Shown piece after piece: positions 24,222-33,247 of a stretch of DNA of 64,000 nt. Each line of letters begins with the position of its first letter. Position 1 is the stretch's first letter. Source of the DNA: Myxococcus guangdongensis (GTDB lineage: Bacteria; Myxococcota; Myxococcia; Myxococcales; Myxococcaceae). A program made the translations under genes and the position numbers. The stretch is from assembly GCF_024198255.1 (NCBI RefSeq), contig NZ_JAJVKW010000012.1, positions 248,001-312,000 of the forward strand, read 5' to 3'. The notes beneath the pieces were generated by a model that was not told the DNA's origin, made no database searches, and was given only the letters and a program-made list of their open reading frames with translations.

Positions 24222-26321
24222 TCAGGAGCCCGAGGGCGGGCGGTCGAAGTCCATGGTCCGCAGGGGCGCGAAGGCCTCGAATGGATCCACCCTCCGGTCC
24301 AGGGCACCGGCCTGGCGGATGAGGTCTCCCAGCTCGCGCACGTCCTCGCGCTCCTTCAGCTCCGGGCCCACCCCGTTCCACAACTCCAGGAGCGAGCCGT
24401 AGGTCAGCGGCCGCGTCCAGTACGAGCCCCGGAGCTTCTCGGCGAGGGCGGAGGCCACATAGGCCAGTCGAGTGGACTCACCGGCCTGGGCGTAGCTCGA
24501 GCGCAGGGCGGCTCGGGGCAACGAGGTCGCCAGCTCCTTCAACGCGCCGCCCTCGGGCGACTTGTAGCGGATGCGCAGCGTGCCCAGCGTCCGGGCGTTC
24601 TCGCGAGGCTTCACTTCATAGAGCGCGGTGACGGAGTGGCCCGCGCCCACCTCGCCCGCGTCCACGCGGTCATCACGGAACTGCTCGGCCGTCAGCGCGC
24701 GGTTCTCGTACCCGAGCAGCCGGTAGAGGGAGACCGCCTTCGGGTCGAACTCCACCTGGAGCTTCACGTCCTTGGCCACCACCTGGAGCGTGCCGGTGAG
24801 GTTCTTCACGAAGACGCGGTGGGCTTCCTTCAGCTCGTCCACGTAGGCGTAGTTCCCCTCGCCGACATGGGACAGCCGCTCCATCAGCGCGTCGTTGTAG
24901 TTGCCCATGCCGAAGCCCACGGTGGACAGGGTGATGCCCCGTGCCGCGAGCGACTTCACCTTCGCCCAGATGCCATCCGCATCGGAGATGCCCACGTTGG
25001 CCACGCCATCCGAGCAGAGGATGACGCGGTTGATGCCGCCCTCACGCAGGTGTTCGACGGCGATGCGGTAGCCCAGCTCCAGTCCCGCCTGGGCGTTGGT
25101 GGAGCCCTCGGTGCGGAGCCCGTCGATGGCGTTCAACAGTCGCGGTTTGTGGAGCGCGCTCGTGGGCGGGAGCACCTGCCGGGCCTCCGAGCCGTATACG
25201 ACGAGCGACACGCGGTCACGCTCGTCCAGCTCCGCCACCAGCAGGCGCAGGGACTGCTTCACCAGCTCCAGCCGGTTCTCCATGTCCATGGACCCGGACA
25301 CATCGATGACGAAGACGAGGTGGCTGGGCTTGCGCTCGGCGCGGGAGACCTCGCGAGCCTTCACGCCGATGCGCAGCACCTGGTAGCCCTTGCGCACGGG
25401 GGAGGGGAAGCCCTGCACATGGACGCCGAAGGGCGCGTTCTTCGGGTCCGCGTAGCCGTAGTCGAAGTTGTTGACGAACTCCTCCACGCGGACGGCGTGC
25501 TCGTCCGGGAGGAGGTTGCGCTTCAGATAACTGCGGGTGAGCGTGTACGAGGCGGTGTCCGTGTCGACGGAGAACGTGGAGAAGCGCTCTTCCTCCGTGT
25601 TGACGGTGGGGTTCACCCCGTACCCCTTGAAGTACATGTCGTAGTAGCGCGAGCGGGTCATCGGCTCGTCGCGCCGGGGCTGCGTGCGTGCCTGTCCCGA
25701 GGGGACGGGGTGCAGTCGCAACGTCATCGACATGCCGGGCATCGCGGGGGCGGCGTTGTGCTGAGGTGGGGGACTGGCGACGGCGACCTGCTCGTTGATG
25801 GAGACGACGTACGCGTCGCTCGAGGAGTCGGGCGTCAGCTCCGACAGTTCCTCGAAGGTGCGCATCTTCCCTTCGGACGAAGGTGAGGTCAGGCGCTTGA
25901 TGAACTCCTGGTCGATGTTGACGCCCGTGGTCGTGGAGCCCGGGCCGATCTCCGCGGGCGCGTCAATCATCTCGAACGTCTCGAGGTGGGACTCGGGGCG
26001 CAGCTCGACGTTGACGCGGATGGTGCGGTTGAGCCGCAGCTGCACGTCGGTGCGCGCGCTGGGCGCGTAGTGCTCCTTCTCGTATCGAAGGACGTACACG
26101 CCAGGGGGAAGCTCGGGGATGCGGTACTCGCCCTTGTCGTCGGTGACAGCGGTCTTCTCTCCGACGAGGTTGGGCGATAGCGCGGTGACCATCACCCCGG
26201 GCACGGGCTGACGGCCCTCGGCGGCGATGATTGTGCCGATGATGGTGCTGCTCTGGGCGAGCGCCTGCGAGGCCAGCAGGAGCAGCAGCCCGCATAGCAG
26301 TCGTGAAAGGACGGCGTTCAT
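24222..26321 (-). CDS. YfbK-like von Willebrand factor A protein with a receptor-like N-terminus
   Basis: A 699-residue secreted protein starting at ATG 26319-26321 (GAGGTGGA upstream). Residues 1-22 are a signal peptide, 25-110 a CarboxypepD_reg-like domain, and 128-165 a plug-like linker (STTTGVNIDQEFIKRL, FEELSELTP) of the type found in TonB-dependent receptors. From about 222 it follows the YfbK layout: an N-terminal vWF-associated block (NTEEERFSTFSVDTD), a VWA domain with intact MIDAS Asp340-x-Ser342-x-Ser344, and a C-terminal DUF3520-like region (about 520-690). VWA proteins bind ligands through the metal site, so this is probably an envelope adhesion or assembly factor. It sits between the AbiE pair and epsU. 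Confidence 0.8.
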   Translation of the reverse strand: MNAVLSRLLCGLLLLLASQALAQSSTIIGTIIAAEGRQPVPGVMVTALSPNLVGEKTAVTDDKGEYRIPELPPGVYVLRYEKEHYAPSARTDVQLRLNRTIRVNVELRPESHLETFEMIDAPAEIGPGSTTTGVNIDQEFIKRLTSPSSEGKMRTFEELSELTPDSSSDAYVVSINEQVAVASPPPQHNAAPAMPGMSMTLRLHPVPSGQARTQPRRDEPMTRSRYYDMYFKGYGVNPTVNTEEERFSTFSVDTDTASYTLTRSYLKRNLLPDEHAVRVEEFVNNFDYGYADPKNAPFGVHVQGFPSPVRKGYQVLRIGVKAREVSRAERKPSHLVFVIDVSGSMDMENRLELVKQSLRLLVAELDERDRVSLVVYGSEARQVLPPTSALHKPRLLNAIDGLRTEGSTNAQAGLELGYRIAVEHLREGGINRVILCSDGVANVGISDADGIWAKVKSLAARGITLSTVGFGMGNYNDALMERLSHVGEGNYAYVDELKEAHRVFVKNLTGTLQVVAKDVKLQVEFDPKAVSLYRLLGYENRALTAEQFRDDRVDAGEVGAGHSVTALYEVKPRENARTLGTLRIRYKSPEGGALKELATSLPRAALRSSYAQAGESTRLAYVASALAEKLRGSYWTRPLTYGSLLELWNGVGPELKEREDVRELGDLIRQAGALDRRVDPFEAFAPLRTMDFDRPPSGS

Positions 26322-26370
26322 GAGGTCCACCTCGGGGTGTCGAGAGGAGGCCATCATCCAGATGAGGAGC

Positions 26371-26391
26371 GCCTCGCATCGCACGCGAGGC
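26371..26391 (-). terminator. Candidate stem-loop between epsU and the VWA gene
   Basis: GCCTCGC (26371-26377) pairs with GCGAGGC (26385-26391) across a seven-base loop. With the hairpin at 26416-26435 it lies in the 129 bp between epsU and the VWA gene. Confidence 0.4.
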
Positions 26392-26415
26392 TCCAGGCTC
26401 CATCATGGTTTCAGC

Positions 26416-26435
26416 ACGGGCCGCTTGAGGCCCGT
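26416..26435 (-). terminator. Candidate terminator of the epsZ-U operon
   Basis: ACGGGCC (26416-26422) pairs with GGCCCGT (26429-26435), loop of six, 16 bases downstream of the epsU stop on the minus strand. No T-run, but two hairpins in a row here suggest that the eps transcript ends before the VWA gene. Confidence 0.5.
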
Positions 26436-26450
26436 CACAGCATCAACGAC

Positions 26451-27659
26451 TCAGCGCCGCTCGGCCTCGCGCTCGGTGCGCACCCACTCGCCGCGCTTCT
26501 CGGCACCCGGGCCGCGGAGCATCAACCCCACCTTCCACACCACGTACACAGGCGCCCAAGCCAGGTCCAACAGCCCGCGTGGACCCACGCCGGACACCCA
26601 CCATCCGCGCAGCACATAGGCCCCCAGGCTCATCAGCGCGAACCCCGCCACCGCCGAGGCCCACACCGCCGTCCCACCCGACAGCCACACCAACACCGAC
26701 GCCGCCACCGCGCTGCCCACCGCCGCCAGCACCAGCTGACTCAACGGCGGCACCAGCACGTCCATCGACAAGTCCAACAGCAGCCCGCTCCGCTGCTTCA
26801 GCGCATCGCTCAAGAGCGGCCACCCGTGCAGCTTGCGCATCTGCGCGCGCCCACCCTCCCAGCGCTGACGCTGCGAGCGGCTCTGCTTCTCCGCCGACAC
26901 CATCTCGCCCTGCACCTCCGCCTCCCAGGCGTAGTGCACGCGGTGCCCCTTGCGGCCCAGCCGGATGCCGTACTCCAAATCCTCCACCACGCTGAACGCG
27001 TCGTGCGGCACCTCGCGCAGCACCGCGTGCGTGAAGCACATCCCGTTGCCACGCAGGCCGCAGGACACGCCCACCGCCTCGCGCCCCAGCGAGCGCACCT
27101 TGTGGAACATGCCCAGCGCAATCGTCATCAGCCGCGTGCGCCACGACGCCGTCGGGTTCATCACCCCGTAGTGCGCCTGCACCGCGTGCGCCCCGTCCTC
27201 CAACCTGCGCCCGTACGCATGCAGCAGGTTCGGCGACACCACCGTGTCCGCGTCCACCACGACGACGGCGTCCGCGAAGCCGTCCTTCTGGCTGAACTCG
27301 AACGCGTGCGCCAGCGCGTACCCCTTCCCGCGCTTCTCCGTGTCATGCCGCTCGAGCACCGTGGCGCCCGCCTCGCGCGCCTTCTGCGCCGTCGCGTCCG
27401 AGCAGTTGTCCGCGATGACCAGGATGCGCCGCAGCGACGCCGGGTAGTCCACCGCGGACAGGTTCGCCACCGTCCGGGCGATGCCCAGCTCCTCGTTGTG
27501 CGACGGAATCACCACGTCGAACTTGCGCGTGGGCGCGGGCGGCACCGGCGCCGCGCGTCGCCACGACAGCACCGTCAGGAGCAGCAGATAGCCGCACGCC
27601 ACCGCCACCGGCAGCAGCGCCACGCACAGCGCCAGGTCCACCCAGGTCCACACCGTCAC
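26451..27659 (-). CDS. epsU: EpsU-like membrane GT2 glycosyltransferase
   Basis: A 402-residue inner-membrane glycosyltransferase. One N-terminal membrane helix (about 7-32) precedes a GT-A catalytic domain with VIPSHNEE, the metal-binding DAD at 136-138, the acidic pair ED at 226-227, and QRQRW at 263-267, the signature of processive-type GT2 enzymes; three hydrophobic segments follow. It starts at a GTG behind a GGGGGAG site, 24 bases after epsV. As the last gene of the epsZ-U block it probably extends the lipid-linked repeat unit, as EpsU does in M. xanthus. Confidence 0.87.
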   Translation of the reverse strand: MTVWTWVDLALCVALLPVAVACGYLLLLTVLSWRRAAPVPPAPTRKFDVVIPSHNEELGIARTVANLSAVDYPASLRRILVIADNCSDATAQKAREAGATVLERHDTEKRGKGYALAHAFEFSQKDGFADAVVVVDADTVVSPNLLHAYGRRLEDGAHAVQAHYGVMNPTASWRTRLMTIALGMFHKVRSLGREAVGVSCGLRGNGMCFTHAVLREVPHDAFSVVEDLEYGIRLGRKGHRVHYAWEAEVQGEMVSAEKQSRSQRQRWEGGRAQMRKLHGWPLLSDALKQRSGLLLDLSMDVLVPPLSQLVLAAVGSAVAASVLVWLSGGTAVWASAVAGFALMSLGAYVLRGWWVSGVGPRGLLDLAWAPVYVVWKVGLMLRGPGAEKRGEWVRTEREAERR

Positions 27660-27683
27660 GACTGTCTCCCCCGAGCACGCGCC

Positions 27684-29210
27684 CTAGCGCCGCTCCAGCT
27701 CCGCCAGCACCGGGAGCTTCAGGATTCGCTCCACCTGCCACTTCTCCAGGATGCGCCGCCGGATGATGTCCAGCGCCACCGCCGCGAAGACGCCCATCGC
27801 GATGCCGCCCACCACACCCGCCGCCAGGATGAGCTGCACCTTCGGCTTCGACGGCTTCTCCGGGAACGTCGGCGGCGCCAGCACGCTGAAGCGGTGCTTC
27901 ATCGACGCCCGCGAAATCTCCAGCTCCGTCTTCGCCTGGTCCAGCCGCCGCATCTTCTCCTGGTGCCGCATCACCAGCATCCGCACCCGGTCCGCCGCCA
28001 CCGACACCTCCGGGTTGTCCGCCGTCGCAGGCCCCCCAAAAGCCGCCGCGCCCAAGAGCGGCCCACCCGTGGTGCCCTGCTCCAGCTCCCCCGGGTCCCC
28101 GCCGTTGCGGATGTACTCGTTGATGAGCTCGTTGAACTCCGAGCGCAGCGCCACCAGCTGCGGCGAGTCCTCCTGGAGCACGATGATTCGCTGCTCCAGG
28201 TCCGTGATGAGCGGGTGCTGCGGCGAGTAGATGACGCGCTGCTCGGCCAGCTGGTTGCGCAGCTCCGTCAGCCGCCGCGCCCGGAACTCCTCCACGTCCG
28301 AGATGGCCCGGCGCTTGGTCTGCACCATGAACCGCATCTGCGCGAGCAGGTGGTTCGTGTTGATGCCCAGCGCTCCCGCCTGCTCCGCCGTGCCGCCCCG
28401 ACCTCGGCCCTTGTTCTGCTTGGCCTCCTCGCGCTTGCGCCTGGCCTCCACGCGCTTCACCGTGGCGTCCAGCGCCGCGATGGCCTGCTTGATGCCCTCA
28501 CCCTCGTCCACCACCTGCTTGTCGAGGATGGTGATGGCCTCCGCCACCGCGCCCATCTCCGCCTGCTGCCGCATCTCCAGGAAGTTCTTCTGCGCCGCCT
28601 CGACGATGTTGAGCGCCAGCTGAGGGTCGCTCCAGTCCACGCCGATGGTGACGGTGCCCGTGCCGCCCTCGACCATCACCAGCATGGCCTGCTCCAGCAT
28701 GGCGCTGAGCGCGTCCGCCTTGTCCTCGTCGGACATGGGCGGCGGCGGCTTGCGCAAGAGCTTCTCCTTCAGCTTGCTGATGGGCGAGCGCTGCAGCTCC
28801 CAGTACTCCACCAGCTTCGCGTCCCGGACCACGGCCTTCAGGTTGTCGCTCTTCATCACCATCTCCCACGCCGCGCGCGTGGGCTGGTCCGCGTCCACCG
28901 GAATGGAGCGGCCCGGGTTCGCCAGCGAGGCGATGATGAAGTTGCGCTGCGTGAGCATCCGCGTCTCGACGTGGTACTTGCGCGGCATGATTTTGGTGAC
29001 GCCCGCCGCCAGGCCGGACACCGCCGCCATCACCACCAACGCCAGGAACCAATGCCGCAGCACCGCGTTCTTCAAATAGAAGACCGCGTCGATGGCGAAG
29101 CCCCAGTCGATGAGGTCCGACGGCGCGTTCGTCTCCACGCGCTCGGGCGTGTACGCCGGAGCGGTGGGTGCGGCCCGGGGGCCCCGAGGCCCGAGGGCCG
29201 GTGCCGTCAC
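27684..29210 (-). CDS. epsV: EpsV-like chain-length determinant (Wzc/PCP-2 type without kinase domain)
   Basis: A 508-residue polysaccharide co-polymerase. A cytoplasmic N-terminus leads to the first membrane helix (about 53-72), followed by a long periplasmic region with coiled-coil segments (about 230-300 and 410-440), the proline-rich PEKPSKPK block before the second helix (about 458-478), and a 30-residue cytoplasmic tail. The tyrosine-kinase domain of full Wzc proteins is absent. It therefore needs a separate cytoplasmic partner; the Wze-like protein at 11932-12453 is the only candidate seen, and it too lacks kinase motifs. The start is a GTG overlapping the epsW stop (GTGA). Confidence 0.87.
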   Translation of the reverse strand: MTAPALGPRGPRAAPTAPAYTPERVETNAPSDLIDWGFAIDAVFYLKNAVLRHWFLALVVMAAVSGLAAGVTKIMPRKYHVETRMLTQRNFIIASLANPGRSIPVDADQPTRAAWEMVMKSDNLKAVVRDAKLVEYWELQRSPISKLKEKLLRKPPPPMSDEDKADALSAMLEQAMLVMVEGGTGTVTIGVDWSDPQLALNIVEAAQKNFLEMRQQAEMGAVAEAITILDKQVVDEGEGIKQAIAALDATVKRVEARRKREEAKQNKGRGRGGTAEQAGALGINTNHLLAQMRFMVQTKRRAISDVEEFRARRLTELRNQLAEQRVIYSPQHPLITDLEQRIIVLQEDSPQLVALRSEFNELINEYIRNGGDPGELEQGTTGGPLLGAAAFGGPATADNPEVSVAADRVRMLVMRHQEKMRRLDQAKTELEISRASMKHRFSVLAPPTFPEKPSKPKVQLILAAGVVGGIAMGVFAAVALDIIRRRILEKWQVERILKLPVLAELERR

Positions 29211-29611
29211 GAAGGCCTCCTCGCGGGCGCGTTCTTGAGCAGGTGCTTCACCCGCTTGGAGAACTCCTCCTGCGTGAAGGGCTTGCCCAGGTAGCTGTTG
29301 GCGCCCGCCTCCTCGGCGTGGGCCTTGTCCTCCGGCAGGTCGCGCGCGCTCACCACCAGCACGGGCACGTCCGCCATGCCCTGCGTCTTGCGGATGACCT
29401 CACACAGGTCGTAGCCGGAGATGTCCGGCAGCGTCAGGTCCAGACACACGAGGTCCGGACGCTCCGCGCTCGCCAGATGCTTGAGCGCCGCCTGCCCGTT
29501 GGGCAGCTCCACCACCTGCTTGAATCCCATGGCACGCAGGTAGTCGCCCAGCATCTTCCGGAAGAAGGGCGCGTCCTCCACGAGGAGGACCGTGTGCATT
29601 TGGGGCTCCAT
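29207..29611 (-). CDS. epsW: EpsW-like single-domain response regulator
   Basis: A 134-residue receiver domain with no output domain. Acidic residues are in VEDA (12-13), the phospho-acceptor is Asp58 in CLDLTLPD, Ser88 is the switch residue and Lys110 is in GKPFT; all are intact. It presumably relays a phosphorylation signal to the polysaccharide machinery by protein contact, as CheY does. A second possible start at Met5 would shorten it slightly. It is translationally coupled to epsV through a GTGA overlap and lies 30 bases after the 58-codon gene. Confidence 0.87.
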   Translation of the reverse strand: MEPQMHTVLLVEDAPFFRKMLGDYLRAMGFKQVVELPNGQAALKHLASAERPDLVCLDLTLPDISGYDLCEVIRKTQGMADVPVLVVSARDLPEDKAHAEEAGANSYLGKPFTQEEFSKRVKHLLKNAPARRPS

Positions 29612-29641
29612 TGCGTCGTCAGCCTTTCTTCTCAGTCGCGC

Positions 29642-29818
29642 TCAGTGGAAGCCGAGCCGTGGCACCCAGACGATGACGCCGTAGGTGTAAGCCGCGTTGA
29701 AGAGGATCACCCACAGGATGGCCTTCTTCAGTCCTCGCGACGGATTCGGGTCCCTCGCCGCCTTCGCGGGGAGGGCAATCGTGAGGATGAGGACGGACAT
29801 CAGGATGAGCTTCGCCAT
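29642..29818 (-). CDS. 58-residue membrane protein of the eps cluster
   Basis: A small gene between epsX and epsW, on the same strand and with short spacers (15 and 30 bases). The predicted protein has a hydrophobic N-terminus (MAKLILMSVLILTIALPAKA), then a charged linker (RDPNPSRGLKK) and a second hydrophobic segment (AILWVILFNAAYTYGVIVWV). The first segment could be a signal peptide or a membrane helix. No family is recognised. Its conserved-looking position inside the export genes suggests a small accessory subunit of the EPS envelope complex. Confidence 0.7.
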   Translation of the reverse strand: MAKLILMSVLILTIALPAKAARDPNPSRGLKKAILWVILFNAAYTYGVIVWVPRLGFH

Positions 29819-29833
29819 GGCCTTCGCTTTGGC

Positions 29834-31066
29834 TCAGAGGATACCAGTTTGCCGCAACGACAGGCCCAGCACCGCCGCCCATTGGAACCGGGCGGCCGGC
29901 AGCTCGGGCGAGCGGCTCCACGTCCCCCGTGTGTCCGCATCCACCGACATCCAGGTGTTGAGAATCCAGGACGCCGTCACCCCGCCGGACACCAGCCGGT
30001 CTCCCGTGGCCCCGCCCACCGCGAAGGCCGTCCCCGCCGTGGCGCCCACGCGAACACGGGGCCCCAGCGCCCAGGTCCCCGTCGCGGTGAGGTCCGCGCG
30101 CGGGTACACGCGCGCCGTCAGCCGGTCCGTGAAGGGGGACACGCGCAGGCCCAGCCGCCCGTCGAAGTCCGCCGTGCGCGAGGGGATGCGGTGCCCCACT
30201 GCGAGCGTGAGGTTGGGTAGCACTTCGGTACGAGGCGCCGGGTCCGGCTCGACTCCGCCGGGCGCTGTCATGGTGTGGACAATGCTCGCGCCCGCGCCGG
30301 CCTCCAGCGCCGTGCGGCGGGTCATCCGGCCCGTCCAGCTCTCCGTCAGCGTCACCACGGTGTTGTTGGCCCCGGTGGAGAAGCGCGCGTACGTGGCGGC
30401 GGCCGAGGTGGTGATGGCGCTGAGCGACGTGAGCGCGTGGCTCAGGGACACGTCCAGGCGCGGGCCGTACTGCAGGGGCACGGCCTCGCGCGCGGGGCCG
30501 TCCAGGCCGCCGCTGACGGTGAAGCCCGTGGTGCCGGACAGCTGCCAGCGCCGGCCCAGCCAGCCCGTCTCGCCGGTGAGCGAGGTGGCGGAGGAGAGGA
30601 AGTGGACGGTGTCCGCCTCCGGCAAGGGCTGCAACGGGCCTCCGCCCTGCGGCGGCCGGATGGGGCCGTCCGGGTCGATGGGGTCCGGGTCCAGCGAGGG
30701 CAGCGCGTCGAGCGTGAGCAGGTTCACGCTGCCCAGCACCAGCTCCTCGCTCAAGCGGAAGGACAGCCCGCGCTCGGGGCGCCAGAGCGCGGCGAAGCGG
30801 CCGATGTGCTGTATCTCGGTGCGCGCCCGCGACGTCACCTCGCGCAGGCTGATGCGCGGCGCGTAGTCCAGCTGGAGCGACGTGTTCCCCTCGCGCCGCT
30901 CCAGGCCGAGAATCGGCGTGAAGTCCGTGTCAGCGGCGAGGGTGGGCGCGTCCTCGGCGGGGTCCTCGTTGGAGCGCACGCGCGAGTCCACCCGCACCGA
31001 CGCGGTGTAGGAGACGGAGGCCCCACAGACCTCCAGCCACATCGCGGTGAGCGCCGCCCCCAGCAC
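29834..31066 (-). CDS. epsX: EpsX-like outer-membrane beta-barrel export protein
   Basis: A 410-residue protein that starts at a GTG four bases from the epsY stop and opens with a short signal peptide. The rest is a series of amphipathic strands with alternating hydrophobic residues and aromatic belts (for example TSLQLDYAPRISLRE, RWQLSGTTGFTVSGG, RLGLRVSPFTDRLTARV), separated by polar loops, one of them Pro/Asp/Gly-rich (about 120-150). The C-terminus (AAVLGLSLRQTGIL) could be the closing strand. In M. xanthus, EpsX and EpsY together form a composite OPX/beta-barrel pore; adjacency and architecture here agree with that. Confidence 0.82.
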   Translation of the reverse strand: MLGAALTAMWLEVCGASVSYTASVRVDSRVRSNEDPAEDAPTLAADTDFTPILGLERREGNTSLQLDYAPRISLREVTSRARTEIQHIGRFAALWRPERGLSFRLSEELVLGSVNLLTLDALPSLDPDPIDPDGPIRPPQGGGPLQPLPEADTVHFLSSATSLTGETGWLGRRWQLSGTTGFTVSGGLDGPAREAVPLQYGPRLDVSLSHALTSLSAITTSAAATYARFSTGANNTVVTLTESWTGRMTRRTALEAGAGASIVHTMTAPGGVEPDPAPRTEVLPNLTLAVGHRIPSRTADFDGRLGLRVSPFTDRLTARVYPRADLTATGTWALGPRVRVGATAGTAFAVGGATGDRLVSGGVTASWILNTWMSVDADTRGTWSRSPELPAARFQWAAVLGLSLRQTGIL

Positions 31067-31069
31067 CGC

Positions 31070-31687
31070 TCACTCCACCACCACCACGTCACCGGGGCGC
31101 AGGCGGAATGACGTCGCGCGCCCCTCGGCGTGGATGAGGTCCTGGTAGCGGAAGCGGATGCGCACGGGCGCCTGCCCGTCGTCCTGGCGCATGACGAAGA
31201 TGCGGTCCTTGTGCGCGTACTCGGTGAAGCCGCCCGCGCCGGCCAGGGCCTGCAGGAGGCTGGCGCCCACGTCGATTTCCAGCGGGCCGATGCGGTTGAT
31301 TTCGCCCACCATGGTCACCTTGATGGGGCGCGGCATCTCCAGCGCCACCGTGACGACGGGGTGGTTGATGTAGTCCTTCAGCCGCGTCTGGATCTGCTGC
31401 GACAGCATGGCCGGGCTGTGGCCCGCGGCCTCCACGTCGTCCAGGAACAACAGGCTGATGCGCCCGTCGTCGCGCACGCGCGCCTGCGTGGTGAGCGACT
31501 CCTGGTTCCACACGCGGATGTTGAGCAAGTCCCCCGCGGCGATGCGGTAGCTGGCGTCCAGCGGGGGCGGCTTCTCCTGGTACTCGTCCACCCAGGTGTA
31601 CTTGCCGAGCCCCGTGCAGCCGGAGGCCACGAGCACCAGCGCGGCGGTGGTGAGCACGCGGAAGAGGGAGCGGAGCGGGGAGGTCAT
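31070..31687 (-). CDS. epsY: EpsY-like short OPX (Wza-type) lipoprotein
   Basis: A 205-residue outer-membrane polysaccharide export (OPX) protein. The lipobox is LVASGC with Cys24 acylated. A polysaccharide export domain follows (YRIAAGDLLNIRVW, ARVRDDGRISLLFL, about 46-125), then one SLBB-type domain (KVTMVGEINRIGPLEI, about 123-175). It ends at LRPGDVVVVE, so the C-terminal amphipathic helix through which Wza crosses the outer membrane is absent. Such short OPX proteins work with a separate barrel, here EpsX, encoded immediately downstream. Nine bases separate it from the flippase gene. Confidence 0.88.
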   Translation of the reverse strand: MTSPLRSLFRVLTTAALVLVASGCTGLGKYTWVDEYQEKPPPLDASYRIAAGDLLNIRVWNQESLTTQARVRDDGRISLLFLDDVEAAGHSPAMLSQQIQTRLKDYINHPVVTVALEMPRPIKVTMVGEINRIGPLEIDVGASLLQALAGAGGFTEYAHKDRIFVMRQDDGQAPVRIRFRYQDLIHAEGRATSFRLRPGDVVVVE

Positions 31688-31696
31688 GGGGCTCCT

Positions 31697-33247
31697 TCAG
31701 GGCGTGGGAGCGACGGCCACGACGGCCGGCTCCGGTTGGGGGTCGCCTCGGTGGCGCGCCAGCTTCACCACCGCGAGCACCTCGCCCGGCTTCACCGCGC
31801 CGAGCGCCAGCACACCCACGACGTACAGCGAGGCCTCGACGATGAGCCGCGGCCAGTCCGACAGCGGCGCGAGCACCGTGCGGTCCAGCGCGACGATGGC
31901 CACGCACACCACCGCCGTCTTCGCCACGCGCACCAGGAGCCGCTGGTCCACCGCGGAGCGGCCCATGCGGCCGAGCATGATGATGGTGATGACCACCTCC
32001 ATCAGCAGCAGCGAAATCGCCGTGCCCGCCGCGCCGCCCCCGTCGCCGTACTTCGCGTACAGCCGGGGCACGAGCAGCAGGTTGAGCAGCGGGTTGAGCA
32101 GCAGGCTGCCGAAGATGCTGGTGCCCGTCACCCACCACTCGCGGTTGGTCATCGTGAGCCACGCGCCGCACGTCATCGTCACGAACGCGAGCACGAACAG
32201 CGGCGACTGCAGGCGCAGCAGGTTGACGGCGAGCGAGTAGTCGCGGCCCAACAGGCCAATCCACAGCGGCGCGCCCATCACGATGAGCATCATCATGGGG
32301 ACCGTGACGGCGAGCGTCCCCTCGAGCGCGCGGCGCGCGATGACGCTGACCTCTTCCTCCGAGCGCGCGGCGGCGCGCGACATGAGCGGCAACAGCACCC
32401 AGCCCATCACGGGGTTCAGCGCGAAGGTGACGTTGGAGATGCTCCACGCGGCGGAGTACCAACCCACCTCCTCGTGGCTGCCGAGCATCCCCAGAATCAT
32501 GATGTCCAGCCGCCCGTTGGTGGCGAGCGCCGCGGCGGTGAGGAAGTAGGGCAGGCCCGCCTTGCACACCTTCCACGTGGCGGGGAAGTCCACGCGGAAC
32601 ACCAGGCCCATGTGCACGCGCGCCAGGTACCAGCCGATGCCCAGCTTGAGGGCCTCCGACGCCACGACGGGCACCGCGAGCCACGGCAGGGGCAACCCCA
32701 GCACGCCCACCGCGAACAGGCCGCCGCCCCACACCACCTTGGTGAGGACGTTGGAGATGGACAGCCCCGCCACCTTGCCCTTGGCGTGCAGCAGCGCCGC
32801 CATGGACGCGTTGCACATGACGAGCAGCTGCGCGACGCCGAACACGTACACCAGCGCGCGCATCTCCGGCGGGTCCTGCCGCCACGCCATGACGAGCGAC
32901 AGCGCGCCCATCAGGACGACGGTGAGGATGAGCCGCAGCAGCATGGAGGCGCCGAAGAAGTCGCTGGCGTGCTCGGGCCTTCGCGACACCTCCTTGCGGA
33001 TGTACATCTCCAGGCCCAGGTTGGTGGCGATGAAGAAGATGGCGGAGAAGCTGTCCGCCCAGTTGAAGCGCCCGAAGGCCTCCGGGGACAGGTAGTGCGT
33101 CAGCAGCGGACGGATGCCGAAGGCGATGGCATACGTCACCAGCAGCGAGCCACCGAGCTGCAGGCCGTTGCGCACCGCGCCCATCGCCTCGTGGGAGCGC
33201 TCACGCTCCTGGGCGTTCTGCTGAGAGGATTCGCTGGGGGTCGTCAC
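31697..33247 (-). CDS. wzx: Wzx-type polysaccharide flippase
   Basis: A 516-residue inner-membrane protein of the MOP/PST flippase family with about fourteen hydrophobic segments (for example SLLVTYAIAFGIRPLLTHYL at the N-terminus). It moves the undecaprenyl-linked repeat unit to the periplasmic side for Wzy. The family motif around residues 45-60 (LSPEAFGRFNWADSF) and the central GRLDIMILGMLGSHEEVGWYSAA block are typical of Wzx/PST transporters. The listed start is a GTG with a weak ribosome site; Met22 (33182-33184) is an alternative that keeps all helices. It sits between epsZ and epsY, as in M. xanthus. Confidence 0.88.
   Translation of the reverse strand: MTTPSESSQQNAQERERSHEAMGAVRNGLQLGGSLLVTYAIAFGIRPLLTHYLSPEAFGRFNWADSFSAIFFIATNLGLEMYIRKEVSRRPEHASDFFGASMLLRLILTVVLMGALSLVMAWRQDPPEMRALVYVFGVAQLLVMCNASMAALLHAKGKVAGLSISNVLTKVVWGGGLFAVGVLGLPLPWLAVPVVASEALKLGIGWYLARVHMGLVFRVDFPATWKVCKAGLPYFLTAAALATNGRLDIMILGMLGSHEEVGWYSAAWSISNVTFALNPVMGWVLLPLMSRAAARSEEEVSVIARRALEGTLAVTVPMMMLIVMGAPLWIGLLGRDYSLAVNLLRLQSPLFVLAFVTMTCGAWLTMTNREWWVTGTSIFGSLLLNPLLNLLLVPRLYAKYGDGGGAAGTAISLLLMEVVITIIMLGRMGRSAVDQRLLVRVAKTAVVCVAIVALDRTVLAPLSDWPRLIVEASLYVVGVLALGAVKPGEVLAVVKLARHRGDPQPEPAVVAVAPTP

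Noticed and set aside
26337..29294. 985-codon plus-strand open frame antisense to epsU/epsV
   Set aside because: His/Arg/Leu-rich shadow of two genes with clear family motifs on the minus strand.
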